This document shows, one piece after another, positions 25,043-32,955 of a stretch of DNA of 37,797 bases. The translations under genes were made by a program, and so were the position numbers. Source of the DNA: Verrucomicrobiota bacterium (GTDB taxonomy: Bacteria > Verrucomicrobiota > Verrucomicrobiia > Limisphaerales > JACQFS01); NCBI GenBank assembly GCA_016199935.1, contig JACQFS010000252.1, positions 1 to 37,797 on the forward strand, given 5' to 3'. Position 1 is the first letter of the stretch, and every line of letters begins with the position of its first letter. A model generated the notes under the pieces. The model ran no database searches. It was not told the DNA's origin and worked only from the letters and a program-made list of their open reading frames with translations.

Positions 25043-26146
25043 TCACGGTATTCCCGTGTTCGCCCCCGGCACGCGGAAGGAGATGAAATAAAACCCCTTC
25101 TCCGGCGGCGCGGTGAGGTAGAGGTTGAGCGTCCCGTTGCTCGTGGCGGTGAACTTGTTGGTGGCCAGCGCGCCCGCCGGCGTCAACGCGAACGGCAGCG
25201 CGGCCCAGCTCAGGTTGGTGAGGTAGGGCGATGTCCAGTTGGTGACGTTGCTCCCGAAGTTCAGCAGCGTCGGGTTGCCATATACCTCGTAGGTGTAATT
25301 GGTGTAGGCCGGGATGCTGACCTGAAAGCGGTTCGTGCCGCCCGGCCCCGCGACCACCGAACCGGGCACCACGAAGCCGCTGCCCGGATAGGTCGGGTCC
25401 ACCGGCGTGTAATTCATCACGATGTCCCAGCTCGTCGCGACCGCGCCCGTCGCCACGTCCACCACCGTGAAGTCCTTCGTCACCGACGCGCGCTGGTTGG
25501 CGTCGGTGATGCCGGCCCAGACCGAGTCATTCGAGTTTTGCGTGGCCCAGTTGGTGCCGTTGGTGTCCTTCGTCGTTTCGTTCCAGAACAACTGCGTCGT
25601 CTTACGCGCGGTCATGCCCGGAAAGGTGATGCCGAAATGGTAATGCCGCGTGCGGCTGTTATACAGCCCCGCCTTGATGGTCCGGAATTTGTAAAAGCCG
25701 CCCGTGCCGGTGAGGAACTGGCCGAAGCCCTGGAAATTCGCGTCCATCGCCGGGTTGCGGGTGGCGCTGGCGGAATACAAATAATTGCACTGCGCGCCGG
25801 CGGTGTTGGGGCTGGGGCTGTCGCAATGCCACAACTCGACGAGCGCACCCTTGACCGGATTGCCGCTCGCATCGAGCACGCGGCCGGTGACGTAGGTGAT
25901 GATTCCGGTGGCGGCGGTGAGATTGTTGTTGAGATGGATCAGGTCGTTGTCCTTGTCGAGCGGGATGTTGTTCGCGAGCGGATAATACGGCCCCTGCGTC
26001 ACCTCCGGCGCGTAGGTCAGCGCCTCGGCGAGATAGCCGGGCAGCGTGAAGCCCGCGGACGCGAGAGCCATGCTTTTGAAAAAGCGGCGGCGGTCGAGCG
26101 GGATGTGGAACGTGTGCGGTGGTGTGAGGATGCGGTTCGGTTTCAT
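25043..26146 (-). CDS. Tat-exported intradiol ring-cleavage dioxygenase-like protein with extra C-terminal module
   Basis: 367 residues. The N terminus has a twin-arginine signal (DRRRFFKSMALASAGF). The dioxygenase core (about 45-240) starts with the family-like QGPYYP and carries the predicted Fe(III) ligands: Tyr122 or Tyr124, Tyr162 (KAGLYNSRTRHYHF), His168 and His170. Classical enzymes of this fold open catechol or protocatechuate rings between the hydroxyls in the cytoplasm; exported relatives act on unknown substrates. After the core come about 110 residues with YTYEVYGNPTLL ... YFISFRV, resembling the C-terminal module of other secreted proteins here. The ATG at 26144-26146 was chosen to start just before the Tat motif. 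It lies 88 bases after the next dioxygenase and is probably in its operon. Confidence 0.85.
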   Translation of the reverse strand: MKPNRILTPPHTFHIPLDRRRFFKSMALASAGFTLPGYLAEALTYAPEVTQGPYYPLANNIPLDKDNDLIHLNNNLTAATGIITYVTGRVLDASGNPVKGALVELWHCDSPSPNTAGAQCNYLYSASATRNPAMDANFQGFGQFLTGTGGFYKFRTIKAGLYNSRTRHYHFGITFPGMTARKTTQLFWNETTKDTNGTNWATQNSNDSVWAGITDANQRASVTKDFTVVDVATGAVATSWDIVMNYTPVDPTYPGSGFVVPGSVVAGPGGTNRFQVSIPAYTNYTYEVYGNPTLLNFGSNVTNWTSPYLTNLSWAALPFALTPAGALATNKFTATSNGTLNLYLTAPPEKGFYFISFRVPGANTGIP

Positions 26147-26234
26147 TTCATCAGGTTGGTTGGGTTGCCTGGGTTGCTTCTCGTTTTCAAACGCGCGACC
26201 GACGCCGTGGTTCCCGGCATCGGGCGCGCGCAAG

Positions 26235-26978
26235 TCAGGCGGGCGGCGGCCGTCGCTCGCCGCCGGGCGGTCTGCCTTTGGGCGGCGGCCCGCCGGGTCC
26301 GCGCTCGCGCCGTTCGTCGCCGGCCGTCGCGCCCATCACGATGTCCCACGTGCCGGCAAGCTCGCGCGTGGCGGGGTCGGCCTTGAACTCGCGGATGATC
26401 GAGGCGCGCTGCGCGGCGTCGCGGACTTCATTGAGCACCATGTCGCGCGCGTTGCCCGGCTCGCCGGCGAACATGAGTTGCGTGGTGAAGCGCCGCTGGC
26501 CCGGCAGTGTGACGCCGAAATGAAAGTGCCGCGTGCGCCCCGTGTAGAGGCCGGGCTTGACGGTGCGGAAACGCCAGCCGCCATCGGACGCCGTCTCGAA
26601 TTTTCCGTAGCCCTGAAAATGCGGGTCGCGTTTCTGCCCGCGCTGTTCGCCGCGCGAGTGGATGTAACAACCCCTGTCGTCCGCCTGCCACAACTCGACC
26701 AGCGCGCCCTTCACTGGCGCGCCGCCGCGGTCGAGCACGCGCCCGCCGACATTCGTCACCGTGCCGACGGCGGGCGTGATGTCGTTGGTGACGCGGATTA
26801 GGTCATTGTCCTGGTCGAGCGGGAGCTTGTCGGGAAAATACGGCCCCTCGGTGAGGCGCGGCGTGAGCGTAAGCGCCTCGGCGTAAAGCCCGCGCACGGT
26901 GAAGAACGCGCCGGTGGCCGCGAGTTGAAACAGAAAGCGGCGGCGGCTGTCGAGTGACTTGGAGGTGATCAGATGCAT
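26235..26978 (-). CDS. Tat-exported intradiol dioxygenase-like protein with Pro/Gly-rich tail
   Basis: 247 residues; twin-arginine signal SRRRFLFQLAATGAFF. Predicted Fe(III) ligands Tyr105 (DRGCYIHSRG), Tyr145, His151 and His153 (KPGLYTGRTRHFHF). The last 25 residues are Pro/Gly/Arg-rich. The start at 26976-26978 places the Tat motif 10 residues in; no Shine-Dalgarno-like sequence precedes it, and a short open frame starting at 27130 ends inside its first codons (TGA at 26969-26971), so it may be translated by coupling. A PmrA-like promoter lies at 27143-27176. Shares the start of its mature part (LTxTPRxTEGPxxPD) with the dioxygenase at 34419 and, more distantly, with that at 25043. Confidence 0.87.
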   Translation of the reverse strand: MHLITSKSLDSRRRFLFQLAATGAFFTVRGLYAEALTLTPRLTEGPYFPDKLPLDQDNDLIRVTNDITPAVGTVTNVGGRVLDRGGAPVKGALVELWQADDRGCYIHSRGEQRGQKRDPHFQGYGKFETASDGGWRFRTVKPGLYTGRTRHFHFGVTLPGQRRFTTQLMFAGEPGNARDMVLNEVRDAAQRASIIREFKADPATRELAGTWDIVMGATAGDERRERGPGGPPPKGRPPGGERRPPPA

Positions 26979-27130
26979 GCGATGTGGGGGGTGATGGGTG
27001 AACGGAAAGTCCCGCGCCGCCCCATCCACCACGGGGCGAACAGCCCCAAAACCCAACGTGTGATTGACAGTTGAAGCCGGCGGGGAACCGGCGGCGGCGC
27101 GGGGAAAATTTTCATCAGCACAATTTTCAT
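26969..27130 (-). CDS. Possible 53-codon leader peptide before the dioxygenase gene
   Basis: The ATG at 27128-27130 lies six bases after the predicted transcription start of the PmrA-like promoter. It opens with MKIVLMKIFPAPPPVPRRL and runs to a TGA that overlaps the fourth codon region of the dioxygenase. Its base composition follows the surroundings and I recognise no family, so it may be a leader peptide providing translational coupling, or a chance frame. Confidence 0.3.
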   Translation of the reverse strand: MKIVLMKIFPAPPPVPRRLQLSITRWVLGLFAPWWMGRRGTFRSPITPHIACI

Positions 27131-27142
27131 TTCGTTGCGTCC

Positions 27143-27176
27143 AGCCTAGACCGGGCCCGATTAAGCTGCCGTTAAG
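27143..27176 (-). promoter_or_regulatory. PmrA-box-like promoter of the dioxygenase pair
   Basis: On the minus strand: CTTAAC (27171-27176), GGCAG, CTTAAT (27160-27165), then TAGGCT (27143-27148) exactly 17 nt after the second half-site begins. Predicted transcription start 27136. The box begins only seven bases after the stop codon of the upstream giant gene, leaving no room for a conventional terminator. Confidence 0.75.
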
Positions 27177-27182
27177 CCGGCG

Positions 27183-30100
27183 TCACTGCGCTGGCGCGAT
27201 TTCCACGATGACGAAAAGTTTCGCCGCGCCGCCGGGATCGAGGCTCACGGATTGGGGGCCGGTGTTGGTGGCGAGGATCAGCGGGCTGACGAACTGCCAC
27301 GAGGCCAGGTCGCCGCTGGTGCGGAGGCGGTAGAGTTTTCCGGCCACGCCGGGCCACGTGACTTGAAACTGTCCGCCCGGCAGCAGCGTGGAGGTCGCGA
27401 CGCCAAGCTGCGACGCCGAAGAATTCGGATCGGTGCCGGCGCGGAACTCGGCGAGGTTGTTCCGGCCGTCGCCATCGCTGTCGAGCGTGGCGATGCTTGC
27501 ATTCGTGTCGAAGCCGTTGGCGACTTTCCAAGCGTCGGGAATGCCGTCGCCCGCGGTGCTGACCAGCGCGGCGCCGACCTCCAACAAGGCGGAAACGCCG
27601 GTGCGGTTCGAGACGTCGGTCGCCGTGAGCGTCACCGCGCTCGCCGCCTGCGCGACCGTGAGGTAGCCGAGGAACTGTCCGCCGCTGAAGGTGATGTTCG
27701 TCGGCGAAATGCCGAGCGGCGTGCCGCCGGTGTTCGCCCACGGGAGAATGAGGCCGGCGTTCGTGGCACCGAGCGTGGTGGCGTCCACGTTCGTCGCGCC
27801 GTGGAACCACGCCCAGCCATTCGTCGAGTCGCTGTCGTTCGTGCCGCTGCGCTGAAATGAGTCGGTCGTGTAGGAACCGGGTGTGCCGGTGCCGGGCGTC
27901 GCGCCGGGGCCGCTCCACTGATTCACCAGCGTGATCGTCTGGCTGTTGACGGTGATGCTGAAGCCCGCGAGGTCCGAGGAGTTCCAGCCCCACGCGAAGA
28001 AATCGCGCAACGTCGAGGTCGCGTCGAAGAGCGCGATCCAGCCGTAGCGTTTGTTCGGCACGTTGCTCCACGCGATCGCGCTGCCGAAGTAAGTGCGCCC
28101 GCCGTTGGTGTTGCCCGACGACTCGGTGACGCGCACCAACTCGCCTGGAGCCAGGCTCGCCGGCAGAGTGTAGGTGGTGGCGTTGACGTTGTTGATGCCG
28201 TTCGTGTCATCGTTGATGCGGAGGAACCAGCCGGTCGTGTCCACGGTCGCGCTGGAAACATTTTGCAATTCGATCTGTGCCTCGCTGCCCGGCGCCATCT
28301 CGGTGATGACGATGGGCGAGTTCGATCCGCCGCCACCACCGCTGCTGCTCGCGGCGGACACGTTCGCCACGCCGTTGAAACTGGTGACGGGCTGGTTCGC
28401 CGCATCGCGCGCCGCGAGCCACACGGCGAACGGCATGCCCGCGTTCGCCGTCGCGGGCGTCCAGAGCCAGGTGAAATGATCGACCACCGGATTGGTCGAG
28501 CCGATGGTCAACGCAAACGCCTTGGCGGCCGTTCCATTTGTCGTGTCGGTGACTTGCGCGGTGAAGTTGAACGCGCCCGCATTCGTCGGCGTGCCGCTCA
28601 ACGCGCCGTTCGTGCCGAACGAAATCCCGCCGGGCAAAGTTCCCGCGCTCAACGACCACGCGTATCCCGGCGAGCCGCCACTCGCGGCGAGTGTTTGCGA
28701 ATAGGCCGTGCCCACCGTTCCGCCCGGCAGCGGCGACGCCGTCGTGATCGCCAGCGGCGCGGTGACGATGGTGAGCGCGAACGCGTTGGTCGCGACGCCA
28801 TTCGTGCTGTCGGTCACGCGCGCGGTGAAGTTGAACGCGCCCGCGTTGGTCGGCGTGCCGCTCACGACGCCGTTGGTGTCCATCGAAAGACCGCCGGGCA
28901 GCGCGCCGGCGCTCACGTCCCATGAATACGGTGCGGTGCCACCGCTCGCGGCGAGCGCATTTGTGTAGGGGACGCCGTTGGTCCCGACTGCGAGCGGTGA
29001 CGTGCTGGTGATCGTGAGCGCGAGGCTCACGACATTCGGGATCATCGCGATGCGGAAGCCGATGGTGTTGAACGCGCCCGAGCCGAGCCGGCCCTCGCCG
29101 ACGTTGTAGGTGCGGCAACTGTTGCCCGTGGCATACCACGAACCGCCGCGCACGTTGTTCACGAGCTGGCCCGCCTCCGCGCCGTTGACGGCGATGAACT
29201 GCGTGCTCGTCCAGTCCCAGCACTGGCCCGCCATGTCGTGGGCGCCGCAGGGACTCGCGCCATTGGTGTAAGTGCCGACGGGCGTCGTGGTGCCGCCGAC
29301 GTTGTTCACGGCGGTGAAGAGGTCCGTGTAGATGAAACCTGTCCACGTGTTGTGATCCACCCACGCGCTCACGCTGCCGCTGGAGCTGATGGTAAAGGCG
29401 CTGGCCGCGCCGTTCGTGTCGTAGGCGACGAGATTCGTCAGCGCCATCGTCTGGCCGTAGTAGGGCGAGTTGAGGTTGTCGAAGAAAACATTCGAGCTGC
29501 CGGCGTTCGTCCAGTAATAGGCCGAGCACACGCCGTTGTAATTCATCCGCGTGCTGAGCACGCCGTTGGTGTAGCCGGTCTGCTGCGTGGTGCCCCACGG
29601 ATACGACCACGCGTTCGTGCCCTTCGCGGCTTTTTCCCACTGCGGCTCCGACGGGATGATCGCGGTCCAGCCGGCGTTCGAGCTGACCCACGCGCAATAC
29701 TTCACCGCATTCGTCAGCGAAACGTAGAGCACGCAATGGCTGGCCTTGCCCGCGGGATAATTGCGGTTCGTCCAATACGACGGCGCGCTGACGGAAGCGT
29801 TGGCGTCGAGGAACGCTTTGTATTCCGCGCAGGTGACGTGGAACTTGCCGATGCAGTAGGCGTCAATCGTGACGTTCGAGGCGTTGGTGCCCGTGTTCAT
29901 CGTGAACGCGCCCGCCGGCACGAACACCATCCCCGCCGGCACCGGCACGACGCTCCCGCCGTTGGTCACCGCGTAGGTGTTCGTCGAGAGCGGATGCAGG
30001 ATGCCCTCGCCGTTGCCCGCGATGGCGAGGTAAATGAGCAGCGAAAAAGTTTTCGTCGCCGTCGCGCCGGTGTTGTCGGTCACGCGCGCGGCGAAGTTGA

Positions 30101-32015
30101 AATTGCCCGCGTTGGTCGGCGTGCCGGCCAGCACGCCCGCGGCGCTCAACGTCACGCCGCCGGGCAGCGCTCCCGCCGCGAGCGACCACGAATAAGGCGC
30201 GATGCCGCCGCCGGCCCCGAGCGTGGTGGAGTAAGCCACGTTGAGCGAGCCGGCCGGCACCGAAGAGTTGGTGATGCCGAGCGCGGGTTGAAAATTACTG
30301 AGGACCAGACTCGTCGCCGAATACGTGACGTGGAACGCGTAGTTCCCGTCGGCGGTCACGACGGTGCCGCCGTTGGTGGCGTTGGTGAACGCGCCGGACG
30401 ACGAGCCGAAGGTCATCAACGTGAAACTGTTTGTCGCCGCCGGCAGATAGCCGTTCGTCAGCGCCACGCTCAATGCGCCTGCGAAAGCCGCGACGCCCGA
30501 CACATTTAGCGCGCTGTAGTTGCTCGACGCCGCGCCGCCGATGAGGAAGGCCGCGCTGCCCGAAGCGGTGGACTGGAGATCGCCGGTGAGCGCGAGGCTG
30601 CCGAACGGCGCGCCGGGCCGGAGCGTGCCCGAGTTGGTGACGGCGCCGGTGATCGTGCCGAGGCCCGTCAACACCGCGTTTGGCGAGAGGCTAAGTCCAT
30701 CGGCGAACGAATGAGCGCCGCTGCCGGCGAGGTTGCACGTCGCCGCGCTGCTGCCGTCGCCGATTTGCAACGCCTGACCATTGGCGACCTGCGACGCGCG
30801 GACATTGAGCGTGCCGCCATTGAAAACAAACGCGCCCGCCGCGTTCGCCATCACGAGCGAGGTGATGTCCACCAGCCCGGAGTCGAGCCGGTTGGTGCCG
30901 CTGCGAATGTCGAGCGCGCCGGCCGCCGCGTTGGTCGCGCGCAAAGTGCCGCCGGCGACTACGAGCAGGTTGTTGCTCGAAGTCGCAGGATCGAACCCAA
31001 CGTAAGCATTGCTCGCGACGGAGACGACGGCCGCATTGCTGACTGTGAGGCGATTGCCCGCGCCGCTGTAGCCCACCGCGAGATCCGTGCGGTTGCTCCA
31101 GAGCGAATTTGTTCCCGTCACGATCGCTTCGTTGTTGCTGCTGGTGGTCGCGAAGCCGATCCAGCCGGAGGAGTTCACCACGCGCCCGCCGTTGGTGATG
31201 GTCATGCGGTTGCCGCTGCCGCCGTTGCCGACATACATGAGCAACGAGTTGCTCAAGATGGAACCGGCACCGGTGACGAGCAGTTCGTTGCTGCGGCTGC
31301 TGGACATGAAGGCGAGATTCCCGAAGCCGAGATCCCAGACCGCGCCGCCAGCGGAGATGGTCATGCGGTTGAAGCTGCCGTTGTTCCCGACGTGCAGTCC
31401 GGTGCGGTTGCTCCAGAGGGAATTGGTGCCGGTGATGAGCGCCTCGTTGTTGCTCGAACCAGAGGAGCCGCCGAGCCAGGCGTTGCTACTGAAAACGAAA
31501 CCCGCGTTCGAGATCAGCAGCCGGTTGCCCGAGCCGCTGCTGCCGACCAGGAGGATGTCGTTGACGGTCCACGACGATCCGGTGCCGGAGACCGTCAGCG
31601 AATTGCTCGACGCGCCGGTATTCAGGCCAACGGTTCCCGCGGCATTTGTGACGCGCCCGCCGCTCGTGATCAGCAGCGTGTTCCACGAGCCGGATTGCCC
31701 GACTGAAAGCGCTCCGCCACTGGTCGAGGACCACGAGGAGCCGCTGCCGGTCACGATGGCGAGATTGTTCGAGCTGCCGGAATTCTGGCCGATGACCGCG
31801 CCGGCGAACGTGACGACCCCGCCATTGGTGGTGATGAGCGTGGTGTTCGGCCCGTTGGTGCCGACCACGAGGTCGCCGCCGGCATCGGCGGACCCGCCAT
31901 TGATCACGTTCGTCGCGCCATCGGAAACGAACTGCGCGCGCACCGGAGACAATGAAGCCAACAGCGCAACGATCGCCGCGAAGAAGGGCGGAACGGATTG
32001 GATTCTGAGTTTCGT
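27183..32015 (-). CDS. Giant secreted multi-domain protein: beta-helix repeats, Ig-like, SUMF1-like, lamin-tail, Ca-repeat
   Basis: About 1610 residues. Order: signal peptide; about 40-445, many repeats of the form VGxxGSxNxLxISxGGxV, a beta-helix of the T5SS/PEP-CTERM-associated type; about 585-650, an Ig-like domain (LPGGVTLSAAGVLAGTPTNA); about 690-995, a formylglycine-generating-enzyme/SUMF1-like fold (VPAGAFTM ... VRGGSWYATGNSCRTYN ... GFRIAM); about 1000-1170, two more Ig-like repeats; about 1230-1355, lamin-tail domain; about 1485-1530, an Asp-rich Ca-binding repeat (DSDGDGRNN); then the terminal W module (LYRLRTSGDLASWQFV). The SUMF1-like part lacks the first of the two catalytic Cys, so it is probably not a sulfatase activator. 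No ATG, GTG or TTG precedes the signal peptide: the frame fits a start at ACG (32013-32015), exactly the predicted +1; TTG at 31961 would remove most of the signal. Probably a surface adhesin or matrix protein. Confidence 0.85.
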   Translation of the reverse strand, partial: TKLRIQSVPPFFAAIVALLASLSPVRAQFVSDGATNVINGGSADAGGDLVVGTNGPNTTLITTNGGVVTFAGAVIGQNSGSSNNLAIVTGSGSSWSSTSGGALSVGQSGSWNTLLITSGGRVTNAAGTVGLNTGASSNSLTVSGTGSSWTVNDILLVGSSGSGNRLLISNAGFVFSSNAWLGGSSGSSNNEALITGTNSLWSNRTGLHVGNNGSFNRMTISAGGAVWDLGFGNLAFMSSSRSNELLVTGAGSILSNSLLMYVGNGGSGNRMTITNGGRVVNSSGWIGFATTSSNNEAIVTGTNSLWSNRTDLAVGYSGAGNRLTVSNAAVVSVASNAYVGFDPATSSNNLLVVAGGTLRATNAAAGALDIRSGTNRLDSGLVDITSLVMANAAGAFVFNGGTLNVRASQVANGQALQIGDGSSAATCNLAGSGAHSFADGLSLSPNAVLTGLGTITGAVTNSGTLRPGAPFGSLALTGDLQSTASGSAAFLIGGAASSNYSALNVSGVAAFAGALSVALTNGYLPAATNSFTLMTFGSSSGAFTNATNGGTVVTADGNYAFHVTYSATSLVLSNFQPALGITNSSVPAGSLNVAYSTTLGAGGGIAPYSWSLAAGALPGGVTLSAAGVLAGTPTNAGNFNFAARVTDNTGATATKTFSLLIYLAIAGNGEGILHPLSTNTYAVTNGGSVVPVPAGMVFVPAGAFTMNTGTNASNVTIDAYCIGKFHVTCAEYKAFLDANASVSAPSYWTNRNYPAGKASHCVLYVSLTNAVKYCAWVSSNAGWTAIIPSEPQWEKAAKGTNAWSYPWGTTQQTGYTNGVLSTRMNYNGVCSAYYWTNAGSSNVFFDNLNSPYYGQTMALTNLVAYDTNGAASAFTISSSGSVSAWVDHNTWTGFIYTDLFTAVNNVGGTTTPVGTYTNGASPCGAHDMAGQCWDWTSTQFIAVNGAEAGQLVNNVRGGSWYATGNSCRTYNVGEGRLGSGAFNTIGFRIAMIPNVVSLALTITSTSPLAVGTNGVPYTNALAASGGTAPYSWDVSAGALPGGLSMDTNGVVSGTPTNAGAFNFTARVTDSTNGVATNAFALTIVTAPLAITTASPLPGGTVGTAYSQTLAASGGSPGYAWSLSAGTLPGGISFGTNGALSGTPTNAGAFNFTAQVTDTTNGTAAKAFALTIGSTNPVVDHFTWLWTPATANAGMPFAVWLAARDAANQPVTSFNGVANVSAASSSGGGGGSNSPIVITEMAPGSEAQIELQNVSSATVDTTGWFLRINDDTNGINNVNATTYTLPASLAPGELVRVTESSGNTNGGRTYFGSAIAWSNVPNKRYGWIALFDATSTLRDFFAWGWNSSDLAGFSITVNSQTITLVNQWSGPGATPGTGTPGSYTTDSFQRSGTNDSDSTNGWAWFHGATNVDATTLGATNAGLILPWANTGGTPLGISPTNITFSGGQFLGYLTVAQAASAVTLTATDVSNRTGVSALLEVGAALVSTAGDGIPDAWKVANGFDTNASIATLDSDGDGRNNLAEFRAGTDPNSSASQLGVATSTLLPGGQFQVTWPGVAGKLYRLRTSGDLASWQFVSPLILATNTGPQSVSLDPGGAAKLFVIVEIAPAQ

Positions 32016-32021
32016 GCCGCC

Positions 32022-32055
32022 AGTCTGCCCAAGATGCGATTAAGGCAAAATTAAG
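32022..32055 (-). promoter_or_regulatory. PmrA-box-like promoter of the giant protein gene
   Basis: On the minus strand: CTTAAT (32050-32055), TTTGC, CTTAAT (32039-32044), then the weaker CAGACT (32022-32027), again 17 nt after the second half-site starts. The predicted +1 is 32015, the first base of ACG-AAA-CTC, where the signal-peptide frame begins. Confidence 0.72.
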
Positions 32056-32100
32056 GCTGTGAAAAACTTTGCGGGAAGATTCGCGACGGACCCGCGGCAA

Positions 32101-32134
32101 TTTAATGAGTCCTTAATCCGCCATCGGCTAGCCT
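32101..32134 (+). promoter_or_regulatory. PmrA-box-like promoter of two-component system 2 (autoregulation)
   Basis: On the plus strand: TTTAAT (32101-32106), GAGTC, CTTAAT (32112-32117), then TAGCCT (32129-32134) 17 nt after the second half-site starts. It is divergent from the giant-gene box, 62 bases centre to centre. Being in front of the regulator itself, it is the main reason to assign the six-site regulon to response regulator 2. Predicted +1 is 32141. Confidence 0.75.
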
Positions 32135-32205
32135 CCGTCTTCGCCATGCTAATTGACGTGTCGCCGCCGCCCGCCGGTGCTAGAAATCCGGCCGCCACCG
32201 CGCTC

Positions 32206-32856
32206 ATGAGAATCCTGGTCGTCGAAGATGAACCGCGCCTGCTCCGCAGCCTCGCCAAGGCGTTGCGCGAGGCGGGCTACGCCGTGGACACCGCCGACGC
32301 CGGCGACGAGGGACTCCACAAGGCGACGACCTACGACTACGACGCCGTGGTGCTCGACGTGATGCTGCCGAACCTCGACGGCTGGCAGTTGCTCGAAAAA
32401 CTCCGCGAGGAAAAGCAGACGCCCGTGCTGATGCTCACCGCGCGCGACGCGAGCCGCGACCGCGTGCGCGGCCTCGACACTGGCGCGGACGATTATCTCA
32501 CCAAGCCATTCGACCTCGATGAACTTCTCGCCCGCCTGCGCGCCATCATCCGCCGCTCGGCGGGACAGGCGAAGTCGGCGATTCAACTCGGCAACGTCAC
32601 ACTCGACACGCGCGCCCGCTCGGTCACGCGCGACGGCGAGGCCGTCACGCTCACCGCGCGCGAATACGCCATCCTCGAATACCTCGCGCTGCACCGCGGC
32701 GAAGTCGTCTCGCGCACGACGCTTTACGAGCACCTGTTCGATGAGACTGACGACACGCTCTCGAATCTCGTGGACGTGCACGTGTTCAGCATCCGCAAGA
32801 AGCTCGGCGCGGACGTGATCGCCACGCGGCGCGGGCAGGGATACTGCGTGGAATGA
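32206..32856 (+). CDS. OmpR-family response regulator 2 (PmrA/QseB-like)
   Basis: 216 residues from ATG 32206, where family similarity begins (MRILVVEDEPRLL). Acidic pair Glu7-Asp8, phospho-acceptor Asp51 (VLDVMLPNLDG), Thr in LMLTARD and Lys100 (LTKPF); then the winged-helix domain (about 125-215; TAREYAILEYLALHRGEVV, VDVHVFSIRKKLG). An in-frame ATG at 32146, five bases after the predicted transcription start, would add a Pro/Ala-rich stretch of 20 residues; since the regulon favours very short leaders this longer form is a real alternative. Operon with the kinase at 32956, separated by an inverted repeat. The PmrA-like box on its own promoter suggests positive feedback. Confidence 0.9.
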   Translation: MRILVVEDEPRLLRSLAKALREAGYAVDTADAGDEGLHKATTYDYDAVVLDVMLPNLDGWQLLEKLREEKQTPVLMLTARDASRDRVRGLDTGADDYLTKPFDLDELLARLRAIIRRSAGQAKSAIQLGNVTLDTRARSVTRDGEAVTLTAREYAILEYLALHRGEVVSRTTLYEHLFDETDDTLSNLVDVHVFSIRKKLGADVIATRRGQGYCVE

Positions 32857-32867
32857 ATGACGAATTC

Positions 32868-32944
32868 CGAATGACGAATGGCGAGCCGGCGAGGCAACCG
32901 GCGCGCAACTGCTTTCTCATACGACACTCGCCATTCGTCATTCG
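32868..32944. repeat. Inverted repeat between response regulator 2 and its kinase
   Basis: Perfect 18-bp arms (CGAATGACGAATGGCGAG at 32868-32885, inverted at 32927-32944) around a 41-base loop that itself holds a CCGG-CCGG mini-stem. Extra AATGACGAAT words extend both sides (about 32857-32949). It fills nearly all of the 99 bases between regulator stop and kinase ATG. Its sequence is unrelated to the repeat at the same place in two-component system 1. Confidence 0.85.
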
Positions 32945-32955
32945 TCATTGACCCG

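Noticed and set aside
27183-27420. C-terminal region of the giant protein considered as a PEP-CTERM sorting signal
   Set aside because: No PEP motif, no terminal transmembrane helix and no basic end; it fits the W module instead.
29030-29945. SUMF1-like domain considered as the formylglycine-generating enzyme for the local sulfatases
   Set aside because: The first catalytic Cys is replaced by Ala in the GGSW...SCR motif, so activity is unlikely.
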